In this document: piece by piece, positions 7,931 to 17,199 of the stretch
How the letters are laid out: every line of letters begins with the position of its first letter
Position numbering within the stretch: the stretch's first letter is position 1
Origin: Ignavibacteria bacterium
GTDB taxonomy: Bacteria > Bacteroidota > Ignavibacteria > SZUA-365
Assembly: GCA_016720835.1 (NCBI GenBank)
Contig: JADKJW010000002.1
Coordinates: 310,001 to 374,000, forward strand
Direction: 5' to 3'
Length of the DNA stretch: 64,000 nucleotides
Translations under genes and position numbers: made by a program
Notes under the pieces: model-generated
Told to the model about the DNA's origin: nothing
Seen by the model: the letters and a program-made list of their open reading frames with translations, nothing else
The model's database searches: none

Positions 7931-10167
7931 TTGAAACGCTTTGCGAAAATACTGCTGCTTCTGATCGCGGTGTCACCGCTGTCGGCAAAAGCACAGATCA
8001 CCATTGACAGTCTGAGCTACGAAATCAGCAGTTATGGTGACGTGATCCTGCGCTGGTCCCCGCCGCAGGGCGCGATCATTTCGCATTACAACATCTACCG
8101 GGCAACCAATCCCACGAATTTCGTCCTGATCGCCGAGATCCATTCATCCACTGCCACACAGTATTTCGACCATCACTCGAACGTCGTTCCCGGGATGAGT
8201 TACTACTACTGGGTACAGGCGGTGGACGCCCTTCAGAGAACCGGCGACATCTGGGACCGCGTGACGATCACGCCACCGATCGGCGGGTTGAAATTCACGT
8301 CCGTGCCTCCCACAACGGCCATCGTCGGGAAGACTTACGAATACAATCCCGTCAGCGTCGACACGTCTTCCAGGCCGGAAGACATCGCGTACACGTTCGG
8401 TGGACCCCACCCCGATGGGATGGCGCTCTACTTCATTGCCGGCGGCATTTCCACATACATCCGCTGGCAGCCTCCGCAGCCAGGCGAGTTTCGCATCACC
8501 ATCATCGCGAGGCACAAGAAGACCGGCGCGGTCGGAGTGCAGGAATTCACCATCAAGGTCGCGAGCGAACCTGGGACTGTTCGCGGATTCGTGCGGACGG
8601 TGACCGACCTGCCTCTTGCGAATGCCGCGGTGAAGGTATTCCAGATTCAGAACGACATGTCGTATGAGACGACCACGGATCGGGACGGCAACTTCCTCAT
8701 CCCGAACGTGCAGGCGGGCGATCTCTACGCCTATGTGAAATCCCCGAGCAAGAGATACAGTTCGCAGTGGTATTCCCTGAAGAGTTCGCTGAAGGAAGCC
8801 ACGCTGCGCAGGCTTCAGAAGAACGACACCTTGATGTATCCGTTCTACCTGATCACCAGCCCGAACAATCCGACGCTCGTCAGCGGACGCGTCAAGGATG
8901 CGAGCAGCGGAAATGCGATCGATGGGGCGTCCGTCTCCTTCATCAGGAAGAACAACTTCCTGCACATCGGCGACACCAGCATCGTCAGCAATCCGAGCTT
9001 CCTCGAGAATTACCGGGTCGACACCACCGTTCTCACCGATGCATCCGGCGCATACGCGGCGAGTCTGAACGTTGGACAGATCTACTACACGGTCGTGCAG
9101 AAACCGGATTACCAGATGAGCTTCGCGCCCGACCGCAGCGCGAATCTGGAAACGAACGCCCTGACGGCTCTCCCCTTCCGTGTCACCGACGGCATCACCG
9201 ATCTCTCCTTCAAGCTGTGGCGTCCGAGTCTGATTGCCACTCCGAACCGCGTCGTCGGTACCGTGACGAATTTCGACAACGGCATCAACAAGGAAGCCAT
9301 CGTCGTTCTGATCAATTCCGACATGAAGCGCGGCGCGGGCGGCGGACACACGTATCTCCGCTCCACGTTCACCGACAAGAACGGCTATTTTTCCTTCGAC
9401 AATCTCGCGTATCCGAGCACGGCCACCTACAGCATCCTCGCGTTGCCGCTCGATCGCGAATTGCTGCCGCGGTATTACACCTCCCTCGGAGGCACCACGG
9501 TCGCCTCGAAGAGCGAGGACGTTTCCGCCAACGGCACGGTGCAGAACATCGACTTCCAGCTCCGCACGGCGGATATCGACGGCGTCGGCGCGGTATATGG
9601 CCGCGTGCAGCGCATCGATTCGCTCGGGAACATCCTCCCGCTGCCGGGCACGCTGCTCTTCGCCGAGGATCTGACGACGAAGAATATCGCGGGCTTTGCC
9701 ATCAGCGACAGCGCGGGCATGTATGCGATCGTCGGGCTGCCAAGGGCGACTACGGAATCGTGTGCGACAACCTGAAGTACGGCATGAAGACCGGCCCCAT
9801 CGCCGGTTTGCAGTACACGACATACAATCTGACCGATGCGACGGAGATCGTGGATTTCATCTACGACGTCCGGACGACGGGCGTTCGCGGTCCCGCGAAT
9901 CCGACCTCGATCGTGCTGGAACAGAACTTCCCGAACCCGTTCAACCCGGCCACCACGCTCACCTTCTCCGTTCCGACCGCGCTGACCGTGTCCCTCCGCG
10001 TGTACAACCTGCTCGGGCAGGACATCGCGACGCTGGTGAACGGCAAGGTGGAAGCGGGCACGCACACGGTCGACTTCGACGCGTCGGCGCTTCCGAGCGG
10101 CACGTATTACTACCGCCTGCAGTCGGGAAGCACCGTCCTGACGCGCACGATGACCCTGATGAAATAG
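7931..10167 (+). CDS. Secreted Fn3/carboxypeptidase-regulatory-like repeat protein with sorting domain (frame break near 9740)
   Basis: The start is a TTG at 7931 giving a signal peptide (MKRFAKILLLLIAVSPLSAKA). A fibronectin type III-like domain follows (about residues 25-110, SHYNIYRATN), then a cadherin/Ig-like segment, then three or more carboxypeptidase-regulatory-like beta folds (GTVRGFVRT..., VSGRVKDASSG, VVGTVTNFDNG). Residues up to about 604 read in one frame. The rest, from KGDYGIVCDNL to the stop at 10167, reads in another, and together they make about 745 residues ending in a type IX-type sorting module (NFPNPFNPATTL ... GTYYYRLQSG). The break is at about 9735-9745 and is a one-base change, probably a sequence error. 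The protein is likely anchored at the cell surface or released; ligand unknown. Confidence 0.82.
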
Positions 10168-10183
10168 CCGCTTTCGGCAGTAT

Positions 10184-10214
10184 AAAAAAACCGGCGCGAG
10201 CGCCGGTTTTTTTT
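10184..10214. terminator. Bidirectional intrinsic terminator
   Basis: The hairpin ACCGGCGC-GAG-CGCCGGT is preceded by seven A residues and followed by eight T residues, so it works on both strands. It sits between the convergent secreted-protein gene and clpP. Confidence 0.9.
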
Positions 10215-10235
10215 ATCCCGTTGTTCGACGGCGAA

Positions 10236-10928
10236 TCACGCGCCTGGAACGACTTCCTTGGTTTTCTTCAGGAGCACCGTGTCGATGAGGCCGTATTCGC
10301 GCGCCTCGTCGGGGCTCATGTAGTTGTCACGGTCGGAATCCGTGTGCACCTGCTCCTTGCTTTTGCCGGAGTGATGCGCGAGGATGGAGTAGAGCACTTC
10401 GCGGATGCGCACCATCTCGCGCGTGTAAATTTCGATGTCGGTGGCCTGTCCCTGCGTGCCGCCCACCGGCTGATGGATCATGATGCGCGAGTTCGGCAGC
10501 GCGATGCGCTTGCCCGCGGCGCCGCCCGCGAGCAGCACGGCGGCCATGCTCGCCGCGATGCCGATGCATGTGGTCGAGACGTCCGCGCGGATATACTGCA
10601 TCGTGTCGTAGATGGCGAGGCCGGCGGTCACGCTGCCGCCGGGACTGTTGATGTACAGGTAGATGTCCTTTTCCGGATCCTCGGATTCGAGGAAGAGGAG
10701 CTGCGCGACGACGAGGCTCGCGATATAATCATCGATGGCCGTACCGATAAAGACGATGCGCTCGCGCAGAAGGCGCGAGAAAATGTCCCAGCTGCGTTCG
10801 CCGCGGCCTGTCTGCTCGACGACGATCGGCACGAGCTGATTCGTGAGCGGCGAGGACAAAGGCGAGCTCAGCGGTGAAGCGGCCGCCGTCTTCGAAATGC
10901 TGGTGAAATCAGGGAGTATGATGGACAT
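10236..10928 (-). CDS. clpP: ATP-dependent Clp protease proteolytic subunit ClpP
   Basis: ClpP is the serine peptidase chamber of the Clp protease. The catalytic triad is visible: Ser127 in GIAASMAA, His152 in MIHQP and Asp201 in DRDNYMSPDEA. The oligomerisation and oxyanion segment INSPGGSV is present near residue 93. At 230 residues it has an N-terminal extension of about 30 residues (Ser/Pro/Ala-rich) relative to most family members, which may be a propeptide or indicate an internal start. It follows tig by six bases, the common tig-clpP order, with AAAGGA as its ribosome-binding site inside the end of tig. clpX is not adjacent on this side. Confidence 0.96.
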   Translation of the reverse strand: MSIILPDFTSISKTAAASPLSSPLSSPLTNQLVPIVVEQTGRGERSWDIFSRLLRERIVFIGTAIDDYIASLVVAQLLFLESEDPEKDIYLYINSPGGSVTAGLAIYDTMQYIRADVSTTCIGIAASMAAVLLAGGAAGKRIALPNSRIMIHQPVGGTQGQATDIEIYTREMVRIREVLYSILAHHSGKSKEQVHTDSDRDNYMSPDEAREYGLIDTVLLKKTKEVVPGA

Positions 10929-10934
10929 GAGAAT

Positions 10935-12361
10935 CTATCCTTTGCTGTTGTCTGCTTTGGGTTCTTCAGAATCGGAATGATCGTGATCATGGTCATGGTC
11001 ATGCCATGGTCGTGGTCATGGTCGTGATCATGGTCATGGTCGTGGTGATGATGCTCGTGCGTGTCGGCGAAAGGCGCCATCGCCGTGCCGCCGAGGTCGT
11101 TGTCGTCGGCCTTGCGGATTTCCGCGTTCTCGCGGAGGAAGGTCATGAGCTTCTCGTAGCGAATCGACTCGGCCCGTTCGGGGGATTTCTTGTAGAAGTC
11201 GAGGAGATGTTCCTTCGCGATGCCGAGGCGCGTCGCGTCCTGCTCGGCGCGGTGTTCGAGATCCTCGTCGGTGAGGGCGATATGCTCCTGCGCAATGATG
11301 CTGTCGCGGAGAAACATCCACTTGGCCACGAAGGTGGCTTCGGCGTTGCGCTGTTCGCGGTAGCCCTTTTCATCGAAATCCGCCGGCAGGGTCTTGTCCT
11401 TGGAGCGGTTCTTCACTTCCTCGACGAAGCCGTCGAGGATTTCCTTCACGACCACCTGCGGGACTTCGAAGGGATTGTGCTTGATGATCTGTTCAACGAT
11501 CTCGTCCTGCAGCATGCGGTCGTAGCGCTCCGTCCAGGATTTCTCGAGGTAGGTGCGGATGTCGGCGCGCAACGCGTCCATGGTGTCGAGGCGCTCGTTG
11601 CTCGCCTTCTTCGCGAAGGTGTCGTCGAGTTCCGGAAGGACGATGCGCTCGATGCTGTGCACCGTGATATGCGCCTTCTCGCTCTCTTCGGCGCCCGCGC
11701 TCGTGGTGAAGGTGAGCTCGACGTCCTTCTCCTCGCCGGTCTTCATGTTGAGGAGTTCGGCTTTCAGGTCGCGGTTGACGCCCTCGTCGCCCATGTCGAT
11801 CTTGATGGCATCGTACTTGCGGTCCGTGATCGGGTTGCCGTCGTTGTCCATCATCTGGATATCGCAGGTGACGAGATAGCCTTCCTCGTCGGCAACGTCG
11901 GCGGCTTCGAGGGTGCGATGCGCCTTGCGCAGCGCGGTGATCTCCTCCTCCACTTCATCGTCGGTGAGATCGTGCGTGTAGTGTTCGAGCTGGAGTCCCT
12001 TGTAGTCGCGGGCAACGATCTCCGGCGCGGTCTGGTAGTGCACCTTGATCGTGAGCGTGCCGCCGGGCGCATAGTCGAGCGTCTCGAGTTCCGGCGCGCC
12101 GATGGGCTGCAGGTTGCGTTCCTCCATGGACTGGCGGAACAGGTCGTTCGCCAGTTTCTCTATCACCTGATATTCGATGGCCTCGCCGAAGCGTTTCTTG
12201 ATGATGGCGAGCGGCGTCTTGCCCGGACGGAACCCCGGGATGGAGAGTTTCCGCCCTTCTTCGCGGTAGGCCCGGTCGAAATGCGGCTGCAGTTCGGGAT
12301 TGGGGACGACGATCTCGATCACATGTTCGACGTCGCTTTTCGAGTTGATGAGTACTTCCAA
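10935..12361 (-). CDS. tig: Trigger factor with His/Asp-rich C-terminal tail (frame break near 11004)
   Basis: Trigger factor is the ribosome-bound chaperone and prolyl isomerase that receives nascent chains. The protein starts with TTG at 12361 behind a good AAGGAGA site and has the ribosome-binding signature region GFRPGKTPLAIIKKRFG (about residues 43-59), a PPIase-like middle and a helical C-terminal domain. It ends in an unusual tail of alternating His and Asp, likely metal-binding. As written, the frame breaks in the tail repeat near 11003-11006 and would run on through the clpP start to 10868. Shifting one base gives a tail ending HSDSEEPKADNSKG and a TAG at 10935-10937, six bases before clpP, clearly the real end. 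About 475 residues. Confidence 0.92.
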
Positions 12362-12392
12362 GAGATCTCCTTGTCATTCAGTGCGGTTGGGG

Positions 12393-12474
<82 letters not shown>

Positions 12475-12815
12475 GGGGGCATCGGAAAAACGGCAACTTT
12501 AAAAATAACGCGAAAACGGTCGTCATCCAATCCACCGCCACCCGGTCGCGGCCGGTCGGAATCGCGTGTCTCCCGGTGTCAGCCTCCCGACACAGGTCCA
12601 ACGTGTGAATGATATAACATAATCAGGGGATTCTGTAATGCCTTCCGGGCGCGACCTCCGTATCATGAGAACGACTGGAGACCGCTGCCGCCAAGGCGCG
12701 CCATCGGTGCGATGGTCGCGCTCAACGGCGCCGTACCGCGTGCCGCGCGGGGCACGGTTTCCACGCCACGCCGTCGTGTTCCTTCTTCGATATTCCGTTT
12801 CAACAGAGGTGCAGT
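12475..12815. other. Intergenic region without a supported gene
   Basis: These 341 bases separate the minus-strand tRNA-tig-clpP unit from the plus-strand gene at 12816. An AT-rich patch around 12610-12630 (TATAAC) may contain a -10 element for the downstream gene, but no matching -35 is evident. No frame here has convincing protein character. Confidence 0.4.
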
Positions 12816-13448
12816 ATGCGTTACATCGTGATCATCATCGCCGTGTTCATTCTTGCGGGTCCGCCGGACAGCGCAAACGCGCAGGTCAGCGTGGGCATCA
12901 GCTTCAATCTGGGCATACAACCGGCATGGGGGCCCGTCGGCTACGACTATGTCGAAAACTACTACATGCCGGACATCGACGTCTACTACAATGTTCCACA
13001 GCGCCGGTATCATTTCCTGGAGGCCGGCATATGGGTAAGCAGGTCGTCCCTCCCCAGCCGCTATGGCAGGTTCGACCGGTACCGCGCGCACAAAGTGGTC
13101 ATCAACGACCGCGATCCCTGGCGCAACCACGACAGCTACAAAAACAAATACCATTCGTACCGGACGCAACGCGATCAGACGCCCATCCGCGACAGCAGGG
13201 ACTCGAAGTACTATGTGAGCAGGTACCATCCCAAGCACAACACCTGGGTCCGTGAGCAGAATCGCGAAAAACAGAATCGCAATCTCCGCGACAACGCGAA
13301 GCGTGACGACAACCGGTACAATGGGAACAGCAGGAACATGAAGAGCGACAACGGCAACAAGGGCAGACAGGGAAACGACGGCAGAGGGAACGGAAACGGG
13401 AATGGCGGCAAACAGAACGGCAAGGGCGGCGGGAAAGGCAAGCGCTGA
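12816..13448 (+). CDS. Secreted basic Asn/Gly-rich protein
   Basis: A 210-residue protein with a signal peptide (MRYIVIIIAVFILAGPPDSANAQ). A short Tyr-rich beta-type segment follows (residues 25-75, including YDYVENYYMPDIDVYYN), then a strongly basic, low-complexity region rich in Arg, Lys, Asn, Asp and Gly from about residue 90 to the end (GNGNGNGGKQNGKGGGKGKR). The N-terminal part resembles small periplasmic or outer-membrane proteins of Bacteroidota with YXX repeats. The tail could bind nucleic acid, polyanionic surface polymer or mineral. No known domain is recognised. It stands alone, with no obvious operon partner. Confidence 0.72.
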   Translation: MRYIVIIIAVFILAGPPDSANAQVSVGISFNLGIQPAWGPVGYDYVENYYMPDIDVYYNVPQRRYHFLEAGIWVSRSSLPSRYGRFDRYRAHKVVINDRDPWRNHDSYKNKYHSYRTQRDQTPIRDSRDSKYYVSRYHPKHNTWVREQNREKQNRNLRDNAKRDDNRYNGNSRNMKSDNGNKGRQGNDGRGNGNGNGGKQNGKGGGKGKR

Positions 13449-13561
13449 CCGATTCTTCTCTCTTCCATCAGACGAGCCACGCACGCAATGGAGTGATGCG
13501 TTGAACTGACGGCGGAAGCGCCCACCGGGGGCGCGCCGCGGCGGTGCCGCGGGGCGGGTCC

Positions 13562-13580
13562 GGGGGGGGGGGGGGGGGGG
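13562..13580. repeat. G19 homopolymer
   Basis: A run of 19 G residues lies 50 bases before the start of the transporter gene at 13631, inside a very GC-rich stretch. It could be a slippage-prone promoter element or a base-calling artefact; other G or C runs in this window coincide with broken frames. Confidence 0.8.
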
Positions 13581-13630
13581 CGCCCTTTTCCCGCGCGGCC
13601 GCCACGTACCTTTGCACGCGCCTCGCCGCC

Positions 13631-14941
13631 ATGCACCACCACCCTCTCACCATCCGATCCCTCATTCCGCAGTGGCTGCCGCTCGCGGCCACGTGGCTCA
13701 TGATGGCGACGGAGGGGCCCTTTCTCGCCGCCGTGATCGCCCGTCTCGCGGAGCCGAAGTTCAATCTTGCCGCGTACGGCGTGGCCTTCTCCTTCGCGCT
13801 GATCGTGGAATCGCCCATCATCATGATGATGAGCGCGTCGACGGCACTGGTCAAGGACAGCGGGACGTATCGCCGCCTCCGGAATTTCACCCTCGCGCTC
13901 AACGCGGGCATCACCGCGGTGATGCTGATATTTCTGATCCCGCCGGTGTTCTTCTTCGTGGCCGAGGCGCTTATCGGGCTGCCGGCGCAGGTCGCGACGC
14001 TCGCGTACTGGACCACGGCGGCACTGCTTCCCTGGCCCGCCGCGATCGGATTCCGGCGCTTCTATCAGGGTGTGCTGATCAGCCGCCGACTGACACGGCG
14101 CGTCGCGTACGGCACGGTCATCCGCATCGCGTCCATGACCGCGACGGCAGTGGCGCTGGTGTCGCTGACGGAGCTTCCCGGCTCGGTGGTCGGCGGTCTC
14201 TCGCTCAGCGCCGCGGTGATCGTCGAGGCCGTCGTCAGCCGCTTCATGACCGCGGCATCCATCGCGGACCTGCTCGGAAAGGCGGACGCGCCCGACATCG
14301 CGCGCTTCACGTACGGGTACATCACGCGCTTCTACTATCCCCTCGCGCTGACCTCGCTCCTCGCGCTGGGCGTGCAGCCGCTGATCACGCTGTTCATCGG
14401 GCGCAGCAACCACGCGCTGGAGTCGCTTGCCGTCCTGCCGGTCATCAACTCGCTGGTGTTCGTGTTCCGCAGTTTCGGCCTCTCGCTGCAGGAGGTCACC
14501 ATCGCGCATCTCGGCGACGGACGCGAGGGCTACGCGGTGTTGCGGCGCTTTGCGACGATCGTGGGCGCCGGCGCGTTCGCGGGACTCGCGCTGATCGGTT
14601 TCACCCCCTTGTCCGCGCTCTGGTTCCAGAACGTGTCCGGGCTCACCCCCGAACTGGCGGCGTTCGCGCTGGCGCCGATCATGATTCAAGCCGTCATTCC
14701 CGCGGCATCGGTGCTCCTGGCCTTCCAGCACGCGGTGCTCGTGCATGCGAAGGTCACCATGCCGATCACGCTGGGCACGGCGATCGAGGTCACGGGCATC
14801 GTCCTGGTGATGGCGTGCATGGTCTTCTTCACCGGCGTCACCGGCGCCGTTGCCGCCTCCATCGCGCTGGTGGCGGGCCGGGCTGCGGCGAATGCGTACC
14901 TGTCCGTGCCCTTCCTGCGCGTCGTGCGATCGGAGCTGTAG
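13631..14941 (+). CDS. MATE/ANKH-like multi-pass membrane transporter
   Basis: The 436-residue protein has about 12 hydrophobic helices and almost no soluble loops. The arrangement of two similar halves, with short charged links such as KDSGTYRRLRNF and GRSNHALESLAVLP, fits the MOP superfamily (MATE, flippase and progressive-ankylosis relatives). The segment YYPLALTSLLALGVQPLITLFIG recalls the second half of ANKH-type proteins, but I cannot confirm that without alignment. Substrate unknown. The frame is open from 13544, but the first 29 codons are Gly/Arg-rich readthrough of the G run, so the ATG at 13631 (MHHHPLTIRSLIPQW) is preferred. gatB starts 47 bases downstream. Confidence 0.8.
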   Translation: MHHHPLTIRSLIPQWLPLAATWLMMATEGPFLAAVIARLAEPKFNLAAYGVAFSFALIVESPIIMMMSASTALVKDSGTYRRLRNFTLALNAGITAVMLIFLIPPVFFFVAEALIGLPAQVATLAYWTTAALLPWPAAIGFRRFYQGVLISRRLTRRVAYGTVIRIASMTATAVALVSLTELPGSVVGGLSLSAAVIVEAVVSRFMTAASIADLLGKADAPDIARFTYGYITRFYYPLALTSLLALGVQPLITLFIGRSNHALESLAVLPVINSLVFVFRSFGLSLQEVTIAHLGDGREGYAVLRRFATIVGAGAFAGLALIGFTPLSALWFQNVSGLTPELAAFALAPIMIQAVIPAASVLLAFQHAVLVHAKVTMPITLGTAIEVTGIVLVMACMVFFTGVTGAVAASIALVAGRAAANAYLSVPFLRVVRSEL

Positions 14942-14988
14942 CGGCGGGCGCTGTTCCACTTCTCCCGCGCCGGACCTATATTTCAGGC

Positions 14989-16492
14989 ATGACGACACAT
15001 GAAGCTCCCGTGCAGCCGGCGCGATACGAACCCGTGATCGGGCTCGAGGTGCACGCCCAGCTGCAGACGGCGACGAAGGCCTTCTGCGGCTGCTCGACGG
15101 CGTACAGCGCCGCGCCGAACACCAACACCTGTCCCGTGTGCCTCGGACATCCGGGCACGCTGCCCGTGCTCAACCGCGAGATGGTGACGTTCGCGATCAT
15201 GCTCGGCCTCGCAACGGACTGCACCATCCGCCTCGAGTCGGGCTTCGCGCGCAAGCATTACTTCTATCCCGATCTCCCGAAGGGATACCAGATCACGCAG
15301 TACGACGATCCGGTCTGCCACGGCGGGCATGTGGACATCGAGCTGGCTGACGGTGGTTCCGCGCGCATCGGTCTCACGCGCATCCACATGGAGGAAGACG
15401 CCGGGAAATCCCTGCACGGCATCGGGTCGGACACGCTCGTGGACTTCAACCGCTGCGGTGTGCCGCTTCTCGAGATCGTCAGCGAGCCGGACCTGCGCTC
15501 CGCCCGCGACGCGCACACGTATCTCACGCTACTGCGCCAGATCCTGACCTACCTCGGCATCTGTGACGGGAACATGGAGGAGGGATCGCTGCGCTGCGAC
15601 GCGAACATCTCCCTGCGACGCATCGGCGAGACGGCGTTCGGCACGCGCACCGAGCTGAAGAATCTCAACTCCTTCCGCAACGTGGAGCGCGCCATCGAGT
15701 ACGAAATCGCCCGTCACGCGGCGATCCTGGACGCGGGCGGGACCGTGCTGCAGGAGACCATGCAGTGGGATGCGGGCCGGGGCGTGACCGTCGCCATGCG
15801 CGGCAAGGAGGAATCGCACGATTACCGCTACTTCCCCGAACCGGATCTGGTGCCCGTGCTCGTGGACGACGCGTGGATCGCGCGCGCGCGCGCGGCCATC
15901 CCGGAGCTGCCCTCTGGCGCGTCGCGACCGATTCGTGCGGGAACTTGGACTTCCCCGCTACGATGCCGATGTGCTCACCGCCGAGAAGCCGCTTGCCGAT
16001 TACTTCGAGTCCGTGGTCGACGCGCTTTCTCCGCGCAGCCCGGAGAAGGTCAAGGCCGCGAGCAACTGGGTGATGGGCGATGTACTCCGCGTGCTGAAGG
16101 AGACGCATCGCGAACTGCCGGATGCTCCGCTTCAGCCCGCAGCGCTGGCACAGTTGCTGGACCTGATCGCCGGCGGCAGCATCAGCGGCAAGATCGCGAA
16201 GGACATCTTCGAGGAACTCGTCACGACAGGCGCCATGCCCGCGGACATCGTCGCGCGCAGGGGCCTGGCGCAGATCTCCGACGCGTCCACGCTCGCGCCG
16301 CTCGTCGACGCCATCCTCGCCGCCAACATGGAATCGGTCAACAAATACCTCGCGGGCCGCGAGAACATTTTCGGCTTCTTCGTCGGGCAGGTCATGAAGC
16401 TCACCAGGGGACAGGCAAATCCCGACCTTGCGACCGATCTCGTGAAACGAGCACTGGAGATCATCCGCGCGTGGAGAATGATGACTGCCTGA
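14989..16492 (+). CDS. gatB: Asp/Glu-tRNA(Asn/Gln) amidotransferase subunit B (frame break near 15915)
   Basis: GatB is the kinase/amidotransfer subunit that converts misacylated Glu-tRNA(Gln) or Asp-tRNA(Asn) to the correct species with GatA and GatC. Signatures present: YEPVIGLEVHAQL near residue 13, the zinc-type Cys cluster FCGCST ... CPVCLGHPG, DFNRCGVPLLEIVSEPD near 160, SLRCDANISLR, and KNLNSFRNVERAIEYE. After IPELP (about residue 308) the frame changes. The continuation LARRDRFVRELGLPRYDADVL to the stop at 16492 contains the tail and YqeY-like domain (GSISGKIAKDIFEEL, NKYLAGRENIFGFFVGQVMK). Together the two parts make a full-length protein of about 500 residues. The gene is normally essential, so a sequence error is the likely cause. 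gatA and gatC are not in the window. Confidence 0.93.
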
Positions 16493-17199
16493 AGTGGGGC
16501 GAGGCTGCAATTGGAGCACGAACTGCTGTTTGATGAAGTCATTCACCCATTCACCCACCACCTTCCTGCCATTCTGTCAGGTATCGAAAATCGTGCTCAT
16601 GGGGAACCGTCCGCCACGGCTGTTGCGCCTCCGCCGCCACAGATTCCTGTTTTTACCGATATAATCGAGATGTGCCAAGATGGACGACTGCATGAAAAAT
16701 CCGACCGGTGAGACGCGATGACCGGTGTATGGGTTTCGATGACCGTCCTGCTTGTTCTGACTCGACAGGGATACCTCTTACTGGCTGGATGACCGCTGAC
16801 CCGACATCCTTTCGATGGAGGACGCTAAACCGGAGACGCGACTGTGGATCCCAGACCGTGTCGCTGACACGACACGGATGACCGCTGACGCGACAGGACG
16901 CCAGCGCGACTGGATGCGGGCAATCTTCGGAACGCGCCGAAAACGGAGCATCCGGAATAGCGACGCAATAGGAACAACCTTGCGGGCGCCCGGAGGGAAG
17001 GGCACTCTGCAATCAAGGGGCTGCCGGACAATATCAATGGGATCAGCCGGCACGATTCGATGCTCGAATGCAAACGTTTCCGTCTGCGATCCTTTTTTCT
17101 TCAGTGTTAACATCGTAAAAACGGGTGCTTCTGGTAAAAAGAGATAATCCGTCCGTCGTGTGTCATTGATCCGGTTATTGGAGGCATCGTGCGCGATCG
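16493..17199. other. Degenerate lower-GC region with imperfect repeats
   Basis: No convincing gene is seen. The phrase GATGACCGCTGAC-CGACA occurs twice (about 16788 and 16876), and shorter GATGACCG copies occur near 16719 and 16738. The segment at 16804-16840 (ATCCTTTCGATGGAGGACG and following) resembles 17351-17388 in the pseudogene downstream (ATCCTTTCAATGGGGGACG). This suggests decayed duplications of FG-GAP-type coding sequence. Confidence 0.45.

Noticed and set aside
10868..10934. Trigger factor continuing into clpP
   Set aside because: The overlapping end arises only from the frame break in the His/Asp repeat; the shifted frame ends cleanly six bases before clpP.
13612..14988. Long in-frame extension upstream of gatB
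   Set aside because: It is the out-of-frame reading of the transporter gene; GatB homology begins at the ATG at 14989.
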